Shown here: positions 17,799 to 26,054 of the stretch, piece after piece
How positions within the stretch are numbered: the stretch's first letter is position 1
Layout: every line of letters begins with the position of its first letter
Source: an uncultured beta proteobacterium
GTDB lineage: Bacteria > Pseudomonadota > Gammaproteobacteria > Burkholderiales > Burkholderiaceae_C
DNA: 64,000 nt
NCBI GenBank assembly: GCA_903897925.1
Contig: CAIUDG010000080.1
Span: forward strand, 1-64,000
Direction of reading: 5' to 3'
The notes under the pieces: generated by a model
Told to the model about the DNA's origin: nothing
Seen by the model: the letters and a program-made list of their open reading frames with translations, nothing else
The model's database searches: none
Made by a program: the position numbers and the translations under genes

Positions 17799-18452
17799 GC
17801 CGAATCGAAAAAGATTTTTTTGGTGAACGCGCTATCCCTGCAGACGCCTGCTACGGCGTGCAGACCCTGCGCGGCCAGGAAAATTTCCATATCACTGGCA
17901 TCCCGATGTCCGCCGAGCCACTGTTTGTGCGTGCCTTTGGCTACGTCAATAAAGGCAGCGGCCCTGGCCACGCATTTGCTGGCGTCTGGCCCGTGCTGTG
18001 GCTTCAATGAGATACGCTTGGCGCGTTGCAGCCTGGCTCGTCCATAATGCCGGGCAAAGTCAAGCCGTTGATTCCGGAAGTGCTCAACCAGGCCGGCTTC
18101 GGCCGGCCAACTGCAACTCAATGTCATGGAGCCTGTGATAGCGTTCGCCTTGTTCACATCCATCGCCACCATGGAAAACGCCATCATCAGCCTGCGCAAG
18201 AACTGCATCGTCGGCATCACTGCCAATGCCGAACACGCGCGTGAAATGGTTTTGAATTCGCTCGGCATCGTGACCCTGCTGAAACCGGTACTCGGCTATC
18301 AGCAGTGTGCTGAAATCGCCAAAGAAGGCTACCTGAGCGGTCAGTCGCTGCACGAAATCGTGGTGGTGCAGCGTCAGCTGTTGACGCAGCAGCGCTGGGA
18401 TCAGCTGTTTTCTTTCGAAAACCTGATCAACCCGGCGTTTGCCAAGTCCTGA
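17795..18452 (+). pseudogene. aspA: Aspartate ammonia-lyase remnant (internal deletions, frameshift)
   Basis: The start is intact and coupled to the symporter (ATGA overlap): SRIEKDFFGERAIPADACYGVQTLR is the normal aspartase N-terminus. After about 60 codons the sequence jumps to a stop (18008-18010) and then to the fumarase/aspartase signature GSSIMPGKVKPLIPEV at 18038, so roughly 250 codons are missing. A second, smaller deletion after VLNQAGF shifts the frame; the C-terminal part (GQLQLNVMEPVIAF ... NPAFAKS) continues to 18452. Without the catalytic core it cannot convert aspartate to fumarate. It sits between the symporter and the sensor kinase in an otherwise intact operon. Confidence 0.9.
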
Positions 18453-18457
18453 CTCCC

Positions 18458-20314
18458 ATGCTGATGCGCCGCCCATTGTTGTTGTTTCTGGCGGGCATCT
18501 GCCTGGTGCTGGGCAGCAGCGCAGTGGCCTACCGCCTGGCGTTCCAGTCGGCGCAGGGGGACTTACAGGCCATCGGGCGGCACCGGCTGGATCTCTATGC
18601 CGCCAGTCTGGAGCGCGAAATTGCCAAATACGCATTTCTTCCCGGCACACTGAACCTGGCTGGCAATGTCGTCGCACTGGTTTCTGGCCCCAGCACGGGC
18701 GGGCGGCGCAGCGGCGAAGTCAATGTGTATCTGCAGCACTTGAATGCGCGCGCCGGCACGCTGTCCATCTACGTGATGGACAGCGCCGGCCTCGTGCGTG
18801 CCGCCAGCAACTGGGACAAACCGGACAGTTTCGTGGGTGAAAACCTCGCCTTCCGGCCCTATTTTGCGGAAGCGCTGGCAAACAACGAAGGGCGCTTTTT
18901 CGGCATTGGAACCACCCGCGGCGAACCCGGCTACTACCTGGCGTCTGCCATTTACCAAGGCACGCGGGAAGTGGGCGTGGCTGCCGTCAAGGTCAGTCTG
19001 GAGCAGCTGGAAAAATCCTGGGCCACGGTGGAAGCCCCGGTGATGGTCAGCGACGAATACGGCGTGGTGCTACTTTCGACGGTGCCCGAGTGGAAGTTTG
19101 CAACCTTGCGCCAGCTTGACGCGCAGGCCCAGGCCAAATTCGAACGAACCCAGCAATTCAACCACCGCGCCCTGCACAAACTGGGCATGCAGGAACTGCA
19201 CCGCTATGACGCCGAAACCGTGCTGGTCAATATGGCGCCCGATCATCACACGGATGCCACCAGCTATTCGCGCAACGGTCACTTCTTGTCGCAGTCGCGC
19301 AAACTGCCGGGCACCGACTGGACCTTCACGGTTCTTTCACGCCTGGACACGGTGGAGCGACTGGCTGCCAACGAGGCGACCATTGTGGGCTTCGCCATGG
19401 CCTCCTTGTTAATGGTGGCGCTCATCATCAATGAACGGCGCCGCCGCGTGAACGAACGGCTGGCCGCGCGTGAAGCCTTGCAGCGGGCACACGACGAACT
19501 CGAACGCAAGGTGGAAGAACGCACCGCAGACCTCACCGGAACCAATCTGCGGCTGCAAGCCGAAGTCACCGAGCGGGTGCGGGTTGAGCGCACCTTGCGT
19601 GAAGCACAAGACGAACTGGTGCAGACCGGGAAGCTGGCCGTGATAGGGCAGCTTTCCACCGGCATCGCGCACGAACTCAACCAACCCTTGGCGGCCCTGC
19701 GCACACTGTCTGCCAATGCGGTCCGATTTTTGGATCGGGGCGACATTGAGACGGTACAAGGAAATCTGGTGCGCATTGCTGATCTGGTCGACCGGATGGG
19801 CACCATCACCGGCCAACTGCGCAACTTTGCCCGCAAATCCAAAGGCAAGCTGCATGCGGTGGCGCTGACAACTGCGATCCAGAACACCTGCAGCCTGTTG
19901 GCGAACCAGCTGCAACAGGCCGGCATCGAAGTTCGGCTGCGACCGGAGCTGGTCGCGGCGCAGGTGTGGTGTGATGGCAACCGCTTGGAGCAGGTGCTGG
20001 TCAACTTGCTCGGCAATGCGGCAGATGCCCTGCAGGGACAGGCCGTGCGGCGCGTGGACATCTGGTGGGAGTGCGGTACCGAGCGCGTCAGCCTGCATCT
20101 GCGGGACACCGGTCCGGGCTTGTCCTCGGAGGCCTTGCAGCGCATGTTCGAACCATTTTTCACGACCAAATCGGTGGACCGGGGCTTGGGGCTGGGGCTG
20201 GTGATTTCGGCCGGAATTGTGCGAGACTTCGGCGGCACACTACAAGGTTTCAATCACCCGCAAGGTGGCGCAGAATTTGTTCTGGAGCTGCCGCTCTACA
20301 AAAACCATGGCTGA
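18458..20314 (+). CDS. DctB/AauS-like sensor histidine kinase
   Basis: A 618-residue membrane kinase. TM1 is at about residues 7-27 and TM2 at about 310-330, enclosing a periplasmic double-PDC/Cache-like sensor region; then a coiled coil (LERKVEERTADL), an H box with the phospho-acceptor (GIAHELNQPLAAL), N box (NLLGNAADAL) and G boxes (DTGPGLS, FFTTK, GLGLGLVIS). This is the DctB architecture. In pseudomonads the related AauS senses acidic amino acids and turns on ansB. It begins 5 bp after the aspA remnant and overlaps its response regulator by 8 bp. Confidence 0.9.
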   Translation: MLMRRPLLLFLAGICLVLGSSAVAYRLAFQSAQGDLQAIGRHRLDLYAASLEREIAKYAFLPGTLNLAGNVVALVSGPSTGGRRSGEVNVYLQHLNARAGTLSIYVMDSAGLVRAASNWDKPDSFVGENLAFRPYFAEALANNEGRFFGIGTTRGEPGYYLASAIYQGTREVGVAAVKVSLEQLEKSWATVEAPVMVSDEYGVVLLSTVPEWKFATLRQLDAQAQAKFERTQQFNHRALHKLGMQELHRYDAETVLVNMAPDHHTDATSYSRNGHFLSQSRKLPGTDWTFTVLSRLDTVERLAANEATIVGFAMASLLMVALIINERRRRVNERLAAREALQRAHDELERKVEERTADLTGTNLRLQAEVTERVRVERTLREAQDELVQTGKLAVIGQLSTGIAHELNQPLAALRTLSANAVRFLDRGDIETVQGNLVRIADLVDRMGTITGQLRNFARKSKGKLHAVALTTAIQNTCSLLANQLQQAGIEVRLRPELVAAQVWCDGNRLEQVLVNLLGNAADALQGQAVRRVDIWWECGTERVSLHLRDTGPGLSSEALQRMFEPFFTTKSVDRGLGLGLVISAGIVRDFGGTLQGFNHPQGGAEFVLELPLYKNHG

Positions 20315-21635
20315 GCCAATGAATGTCCTGATCGTAGAAGACGATGCCGATGTTGCCCTCGGCTGTACCCAGGCACTGGCATTGGAAAGCATTGCCGCAT
20401 CTTCCGTCAGCAGTGCCGAGCAGGCGCGTCGCGCCATCGCTGCCGCGATGCCGTGCGTAGTCGTCAGCGACGTGCGTTTACCGGGCTCCAGCGGTCTGCA
20501 GCTGTTGGAAGAGCTGGTGGCGCTGGACGCCGAGTTGCCGATTGTCATGATCACCGGACACGGCGATATCAGCATGGCCGTGAGCGCCATGCGCGCCGGT
20601 GCCTATGATTTCTTGCAAAAGCCCTTCGCGCCAGAGCAGCTGGTGGACACGGTACGCCGCGCACTGGACAAACGCCGCTTGGTGCTGGAAGTACGGGCGC
20701 TGCGCCACCAACTGGAGCGACGCAATGCGCTAGAGGCGGTACTGATAGGCAAGGCCTGCGCAATGCAGAAAGTCCGCACGCTGACGGCAACATTGGCAAG
20801 CAGCCAGGTAACGGTGCTGATACAGGGCGAAACCGGCACCGGCAAGGAACTTGTGGCGCGCTGTCTGCATGAGGCCAGCGCGCTGCGCGATGGCAATTTT
20901 GTCGCCATCAACTGCGGCGGCATGTCCGAAAGCCTGTTAGACAGCGAATTGTTTGGCCACGAAGCTGGCGCCTTCACCGGCGCCGGCAAGCGCCGCGTTG
21001 GAAAGCTGGAACACGCCAATGGCGGGACCCTGTTCCTCGATGAAATTGAAACCATGCCGATGCCGATGCAGATCAAATTGCTGCGCGTGCTGCAGGAAAA
21101 AACGCTGGAACGTCTAGGCTCCAACACGCCGGTCGCACTTAATTGCCGAGTGGTCGCCGCCACGAAGGAAGATTTGTTGGCGCTGGCGGACCAAGGCCGC
21201 TTTCGCGCCGACCTGTATTACCGCCTCAATGTTGCCACGCTGCCGCTGCCTCCATTGCGTGAGCGGCGCGAAGACATTGCTTTGTTGTTCGAACATTTTT
21301 TGCTGGCCGCGGCCGCCCGCTATGAGCGCCCGGTGCCGGTCCTTTCTGCAGCACGCCAGCAGCAACTCGTCAGCTATGGCTGGCCTGGTAATGTGCGCGA
21401 GTTACGCAACGTTGCAGACCGCTGTGCGCTCGGCATTGAGGCTGGCGCACCGCCTTTTGGCGCTGCCGATCAAGATACGCCGCAGTCATTGGCAGGTGCC
21501 GTCGATGCCTTCGAGAAGTCGCTTATTGCCGACGCGCTGCGTCGATACGGTAGCCTGGCAAAAGGCGCCGAAGTGTTGCAGGTGGCGAAGTCCACCTTGC
21601 ACGACAAAATGAAAAAGCACGGATTGTCCGGCTGA
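20307..21635 (+). CDS. DctD/AauR-like sigma-54-dependent response regulator
   Basis: The ATG at 20307 gives 442 residues; the ATG at 20319 is an alternative. Order: receiver domain (phospho-Asp in VVSDVRLPG, Lys in QKPF), AAA+ sigma-54 interaction domain (Walker A GETGTGKE, the GAFTGA loop, Walker B GTLFLDE), and a C-terminal Fis-type helix-turn-helix (GAEVLQVAKSTLHDKMKK). GAFTGA is diagnostic of sigma-54 activation. Together with the -24/-12 promoter before ansB it indicates control of its own operon in response to acidic amino acids or C4 acids. Confidence 0.92.
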   Translation: MAEPMNVLIVEDDADVALGCTQALALESIAASSVSSAEQARRAIAAAMPCVVVSDVRLPGSSGLQLLEELVALDAELPIVMITGHGDISMAVSAMRAGAYDFLQKPFAPEQLVDTVRRALDKRRLVLEVRALRHQLERRNALEAVLIGKACAMQKVRTLTATLASSQVTVLIQGETGTGKELVARCLHEASALRDGNFVAINCGGMSESLLDSELFGHEAGAFTGAGKRRVGKLEHANGGTLFLDEIETMPMPMQIKLLRVLQEKTLERLGSNTPVALNCRVVAATKEDLLALADQGRFRADLYYRLNVATLPLPPLRERREDIALLFEHFLLAAAARYERPVPVLSAARQQQLVSYGWPGNVRELRNVADRCALGIEAGAPPFGAADQDTPQSLAGAVDAFEKSLIADALRRYGSLAKGAEVLQVAKSTLHDKMKKHGLSG

Positions 21636-21892
21636 GGTTCATGCATCCCCGCAAGGGGTTCAGACCAGCGGGCGTAGCGCTATATGCGGTGACTTGTGTC
21701 GGCACCTCTGAACGCGTCCTCCCCGGCACGCTTTATGCGCAGTGTTCGGCCTCGTCATGGTTCGTCTCGCGGTCGCCAAAGCATGTTGAATGAGCACAAA
21801 GCACCATTCACATCAGGTAACTTGACCCGCTCGTCCACCGTATTCGCAAATAAAGGTAGATTGCAGTGCGATTCTCCAACTGAACGAAGACC

Positions 21893-22879
21893 ATGGACAC
21901 AAAAATGCACCCATTGCACGCACCTGCACTGAATTATCTGGTGACAGGCGGTACAGGATTTATTGGCGGTGCGCTTTGCAAAACGCTGCTGGCAAAAGGC
22001 CACCGTGTGACGATACTGTCCCGTCAATTCAACGATATGGCTGCAGGGGCGGGATCCGGAGTAACTTATATTCGGAGTTTTGCGGACCTGAGTCCCCAAG
22101 CAGAGTTCGATGTAGTTATCAATCTGGCGGGGGCGCCTGTGGTCGGTCCGCGGTGGTCGTCGGCACGGCGTGCTGCCTTGCACGCAAGCCGGCGCGATCT
22201 CACCCATGCGCTGCGTGCTTGGATCCAATGCGCCAACCACCGCCCACGCTTGATGATTTCTGCCTCCGCCATTGGTTACTATGGCGTTCAGGACGAAAGC
22301 GACACGTCTGCGCTGAGCGAGGATGCGCCTGCCCAAGCCATTTTCATGTCCGAGCTTTGTCAGGAGTGGGAAAAAGCTGCCATTGCGCTGGAGCCGCTGG
22401 GGGTGCCTGTGGCGATTATTCGGCTCGGCGTTGTGCTTGCCAAAGTGTCTAGCGGTAAAGGGGCCCTGCCAAAAATGGTACAGCCACTGCGGTTTGGCCT
22501 GGGGGGACAGATCGGCTCAGGCGGGCAAGTCATCAGCTGGGTGCATCTGGACGATGTGTTGGGTGCCATTGAATTTTTGCAATCGCTGCCACCCAGTCAG
22601 GCCCGCGGTATTTGTAATCTGTGTGCGCCGCAGCCATCTTCCCAGGCGGAATTTATGCAAGAGGCGCGGCGTTGGATTGGCCCGTCTATCCATTTGCCCG
22701 TGCCGGTTCCGGGCTGGCTGTTGCGACTTGTAATGGGTGAGCAGGCCGGGCTTCTGGTGCAGGGGCAGCGCGTTATTCCTCGCAGACTATTGGACCTGGG
22801 CTACCCGTTTCGCTGGCCAGCGCTACCCATGGCGCTTGAGGATTGTCTAAGGCCCGAGCCGCTTGGCGCCGCCTGCTGA
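21893..22879 (+). CDS. TIGR01777-family epimerase / short-chain dehydrogenase-like protein (YfcH type)
   Basis: A 328-residue protein with an N-terminal nucleotide-binding motif VTGGTGFIGGALC and the family's segments NLAGAPV, SASAIGYYG and SWVHLDDVLGAI. It belongs to the extended SDR group related to E. coli YfcH and the cell-division inhibitor-like SulA/SepI relatives. The substrate is unknown. It is followed on the opposite strand by a desaturase-like gene ending 2 bp away, so the two genes converge. The 257 bp upstream contain no gene I can support. Confidence 0.88.
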   Translation: MDTKMHPLHAPALNYLVTGGTGFIGGALCKTLLAKGHRVTILSRQFNDMAAGAGSGVTYIRSFADLSPQAEFDVVINLAGAPVVGPRWSSARRAALHASRRDLTHALRAWIQCANHRPRLMISASAIGYYGVQDESDTSALSEDAPAQAIFMSELCQEWEKAAIALEPLGVPVAIIRLGVVLAKVSSGKGALPKMVQPLRFGLGGQIGSGGQVISWVHLDDVLGAIEFLQSLPPSQARGICNLCAPQPSSQAEFMQEARRWIGPSIHLPVPVPGWLLRLVMGEQAGLLVQGQRVIPRRLLDLGYPFRWPALPMALEDCLRPEPLGAAC

Positions 22880-22881
22880 CT

Positions 22882-23766
22882 TTATTGCCCGGTGCCCATG
22901 CCTGCGGGTATTTCCGTTTGGTCATCGAAAGGTTTCCCGCCCAGCACCAGGGCCGAATGCTTGCGCTGCGATTGCACCAGCGGATAGAAAGTTTCGACGT
23001 ACCACTTTTCAGGACCGAACAATGCATCATCGCGCAAGCCTACTTTGGGCGGGTACTGCTGTGTGATGTGGGCCGTGCCAAATAACACGTCCCAGAAAAA
23101 TAGCAGATTGCCAAAATTGCCAATGTAATAGCCGACGCCGTCTTTGTTGGTCATGGCGTGGTGGGCAAAGTGCGTGGCCGGCGTTGATATCGTGCGCTGT
23201 ACCAGCCACATCACCGGGCGCAGCGCCTTGATGCGATACAGCGGTTCGTCCCAGCGCAGGTCGGAATGGGCGCCGGTGATGACGGCCAGTTTCACGATCA
23301 AATAGATCGGGTACACCTTCCACAGCCCGATGTATACCAGTACGCCAGAAATCCACAGCCCTGGCATGAGCAGGAAATAGAAAAAGTTGTTGCGGTAAAT
23401 GATGCGCGCGCTCATATAGTGCGCTGAATGGTGCGCCCGGTGCAAGGGCCAGAGCAGCGGAGAATGCGACAGCCGGTGCCAGCCGTATTGCAGCATGTCG
23501 TCGCCCAGCAGCAGCAGTCCGGCCATGGCGTACCACGGCAGATGAACGAGTGCATCCTTGTATTCCGGCAGCAAGGTCTTGCCAATCAGGCCACCCATCC
23601 ACACGGCAAAGGGTTGTGAGACCGATCCCACCAGCGCAAATGCCGTGATATCCAGCATATTGTCGGAGGCCGTAGCACCGAATTTTTGTGCCCGTTCCAG
23701 CACATATTCCAAGGCGGCAAAGCCCACGAATATGGCAACCAAAATTGTGTAATGGACGGCTGTCAC
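22882..23766 (-). CDS. Sterol desaturase / fatty acid hydroxylase family protein
   Basis: The GTG at 23766 is preferred because GAAGGAG lies 8 nt before it; a TTG 12 codons further upstream is also open. The 294-residue product has four to five membrane helices and the three histidine clusters of the di-iron family: HRLSH, HRAHH and HFAHH. It probably hydroxylates or desaturates a lipid in the inner membrane. The substrate cannot be read from sequence. It follows a 91-residue gene and is divergent from an AraC-type regulator that may control it. Confidence 0.86.
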   Translation of the reverse strand: MTAVHYTILVAIFVGFAALEYVLERAQKFGATASDNMLDITAFALVGSVSQPFAVWMGGLIGKTLLPEYKDALVHLPWYAMAGLLLLGDDMLQYGWHRLSHSPLLWPLHRAHHSAHYMSARIIYRNNFFYFLLMPGLWISGVLVYIGLWKVYPIYLIVKLAVITGAHSDLRWDEPLYRIKALRPVMWLVQRTISTPATHFAHHAMTNKDGVGYYIGNFGNLLFFWDVLFGTAHITQQYPPKVGLRDDALFGPEKWYVETFYPLVQSQRKHSALVLGGKPFDDQTEIPAGMGTGQ

Positions 23767-23798
23767 TGAAATAGCTCCTTCATCTGCGATCGTTGATT

Positions 23799-24074
23799 TC
23801 AAGACTTGTAGCTAGCGTCCAGCCGCTCAAGTTTGCGCAGCAGTGCAGGCCAGGCAATGCTGGCCCCTTGGCCTTTGGAGACCACGTTAATCACCGCCGG
23901 CATCGTTTCCATGATGTTGGCGTTGACGTGTACCAGTGCTCCGCCGGCTTGCGCGTTTATTTGTATCTGGCAGGTGCTTTCCAGGAAATACATGCCCAAA
24001 AATGCATCCGCCAGTTCCACGCGGAGTTGCCATTCATCTGCAGAAACCCGGGTTTCAAGGGAAGGGATGTGCAT
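23799..24074 (-). CDS. Hypothetical 91-residue protein
   Basis: The frame from the ATG at 24074 encodes a protein I do not recognise. It is mixed alpha/beta in appearance with a strand-rich middle (STCQIQINAQAGGALVHVNA) and an amphipathic C-terminal helix (WPALLRKLERLDASYKS). There is no signal peptide or membrane segment and no clear ribosome binding site. It ends 32 bp before the desaturase-like gene on the same strand, so the two may be co-transcribed. Coding status is moderately likely. Confidence 0.5.
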   Translation of the reverse strand: MHIPSLETRVSADEWQLRVELADAFLGMYFLESTCQIQINAQAGGALVHVNANIMETMPAVINVVSKGQGASIAWPALLRKLERLDASYKS

Positions 24075-24226
24075 AAAACGTATTTGCGGTGGGTGTGGAT
24101 GCCGATCAACCGCCTGGGCTTTGCGTAGCCGTTGGCAGAGCGACGCGAAGTTTCGTCGACTTCGCGCTAAAAACCTTTGGCATTTCGCGACAGCTGGGAA
24201 AACCCTGTATAGAAAGGTTCTTCACC

Positions 24227-25261
24227 ATGACGGTACTTATTCGTGCGGCGGCCTTGTATGGCTACGAGGAAATGGCGCGCGACATTGGCATTGCTCCCGA
24301 GCCCGCCATGCAACGGGTGCACCTGAGTGCTTCGAAACTGGCGGACGCCGATAACCTGGTTCCGTACCTGGGGTTTATCCAATTGCTGGAACACACGGCG
24401 CAGGAAGGAAATTGTCCGGATTTCGGTTTGCGTCTGGCATATGCCCAGAGCTTTGGCCGTTTCGGTCAACTGGCGCTGCTATTGCAGCATGCGTCAACGC
24501 TGGGTGAGGCGCTGAAGCTGGCGTCCCGGTACATTTTTTTTCATACCTCTTCGGTGCGTTTGCGCGTGTTGCCGGTGGCGGGTTCGGACGCCGCGCTTGA
24601 CCTGGTATTTGAATTGAATTTGCCCAAGGCGCGCAACATGAAGCAGATCCATGAACTGGCCCTGGGCAACATTGTCAAAAGCATTTTTACGCTGGGCCAG
24701 GGCAGCATTCGTCCGCTGCTGGCGCGCCTGCCGCATGCGCAACTGGGGCCGACCGCCAGCTACCTGAAGACCCTGCAGTGCGACTGCGAATTCAACACGA
24801 ACATGACCGCGATTCGCCTCGATGCCCAGTCGCTGCAGCAGGCATTGCCGGCGCACAATCCCGATTTGCAGGCCTATGCACTGCATTACCTGCAGCTGCA
24901 TTTTGGCGACGACCCGGCGACCCATTTTTCTGACCGCATCCGGGGCATGCTGCGGCGTTTTCTAAGCAGCGGAAGAGCGCGCCAGTCCGACATCGCACAC
25001 CTCCTGGCGATCCATCCCCGCACCCTGCAGCGCAGACTGGCGGCGGAGGGCACAAGGTTTGAAGACCTGCTGGACGAAGTCCGAAAAAAGCAATTCCGCC
25101 GCATTCTGGAAATCGATGCTGCGCAAGCCCTGTCGCAAGTGGCCTGGCTGCTGGGCTATACCGAACAGTCTTCGCTCAATCGCAGTTGCCTGCGCTGGTT
25201 TGCGTGTTCTCCGGCTACCTTCCGGGAAAAATTGCAGCGTGGTGAACTCGCCGAGCTTTGA
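24227..25261 (+). CDS. AraC-family transcriptional regulator (OruR/ArgR-type N-terminus)
   Basis: The ATG at 24227 follows an AAAGG site and gives 344 residues; the longer upstream frame has no matching protein character. The N-terminal two thirds resemble the arabinose-binding-like DUF found in OruR-type AraC regulators (IQLLEHTAQEGNCPDFGLRL). The C-terminal ~100 residues carry two helix-turn-helix motifs (DIAHLLAIHPRTLQRRL and ALSQVAWLLGYTEQSSLNRS). It is divergent from the hypothetical/desaturase pair across 152 bp and may regulate it. Confidence 0.88.
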   Translation: MTVLIRAAALYGYEEMARDIGIAPEPAMQRVHLSASKLADADNLVPYLGFIQLLEHTAQEGNCPDFGLRLAYAQSFGRFGQLALLLQHASTLGEALKLASRYIFFHTSSVRLRVLPVAGSDAALDLVFELNLPKARNMKQIHELALGNIVKSIFTLGQGSIRPLLARLPHAQLGPTASYLKTLQCDCEFNTNMTAIRLDAQSLQQALPAHNPDLQAYALHYLQLHFGDDPATHFSDRIRGMLRRFLSSGRARQSDIAHLLAIHPRTLQRRLAAEGTRFEDLLDEVRKKQFRRILEIDAAQALSQVAWLLGYTEQSSLNRSCLRWFACSPATFREKLQRGELAEL

Positions 25262-25325
25262 ATGCATCCCGGCAAGGGCACTTGGCTTCCTTGCCACTTG
25301 CCTGCGTGCCGCCGCTGGCTGCGGA

Positions 25326-25793
25326 TTACTTGGCCGCGGGGGCAACAATAGTCAGCACGGAAACGACGTTTTCCACATCGTCCACCATCCGAACGGCTGA
25401 CTCCAATGCGGCCTGCTGTTGCGCCGTGCTGACGCAGCCCATCAGCGTGACCCAGCGGCGTTGCCCCTCTATCCACAGACTGGTATTGGCAAAGCGTGGA
25501 TCCTGCCGGATGTACTTTTGCACCCTGGAAATAATGTCAGTGTCGTAGGCATATGCATTCGACAATCGGCAGCGCCCGGACAGGTAACAATCGGTTCCAC
25601 GTTCGGCCCGGTAATGGCTTTGGGCGCGTGCTTCGTCTGGCGTGTAAAGGCTTGGACTGGGCATCGGACACGCCGCAATCGCCGAGGTGACCTGCACAAA
25701 CGGGTCGCCAAGCGATTGGCGCGGCACCTGCGCAGCGACCAAGCCGGTTGCCGATAGACACCAGAGCGAAATAAGCAGGGAACCTGGTTTCAT
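25326..25793 (-). CDS. Secreted BON-domain protein
   Basis: A 155-residue protein with a signal peptide (cut near residue 21, GLVAAQ) and a C-terminal BON domain (about 80-150: DTDIISRVQKYIRQDPRF, WVTLMGCVSTAQQQAALE, VENVVSVLTIV). BON domains bind phospholipid or other envelope partners and often appear in osmotic-shock proteins such as OsmY. Four cysteines in the mature N-terminal half (CPMP, DCYLSGRC and related) could form disulfides. It is transcribed alone. Confidence 0.8.
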   Translation of the reverse strand: MKPGSLLISLWCLSATGLVAAQVPRQSLGDPFVQVTSAIAACPMPSPSLYTPDEARAQSHYRAERGTDCYLSGRCRLSNAYAYDTDIISRVQKYIRQDPRFANTSLWIEGQRRWVTLMGCVSTAQQQAALESAVRMVDDVENVVSVLTIVAPAAK

Positions 25794-26005
25794 TTGTGCG
25801 CACGCCGTACAGACATTCTGAACCCTTCAAACACCCGAGCGCGCCATTGTTTCACATGCAATTTGGTTGCGCTATGGCCCCCGCAACCAGACCCCAGTGC
25901 CAGGATTGCGTGCCGTATGTGTAGAAAACAACGCTTCGCGGTATTTATGGACAGCTATGGGTCTGCGCACAGGTGTGTGAAAAATAGGTGACATCAATGG
26001 CAGGT

Positions 26006-26020
26006 AGCATGCAGCATGCT
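26006..26020. promoter_or_regulatory. Short palindrome before the chemoreceptor gene
   Basis: AGCATGC-A-GCATGCT is a perfect 15-bp odd palindrome 35 bp before the start of the chemoreceptor gene. It could be an operator. No sigma-28-type promoter was seen in the 260-bp upstream gap. Confidence 0.3.
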
Positions 26021-26054
26021 GGGGCAACGAGGCTCCTGAATCAACGAGGTATTC

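Noticed and set aside
17795-18452. A simple sequencing frameshift in aspA
   Set aside because: About 250 codons are physically missing, and a second separate deletion and a stop codon are present, so a single base error cannot explain it.
22066-22272. Minus-strand small frame within the TIGR01777 gene
   Set aside because: Entirely antisense to a gene with clear motifs.
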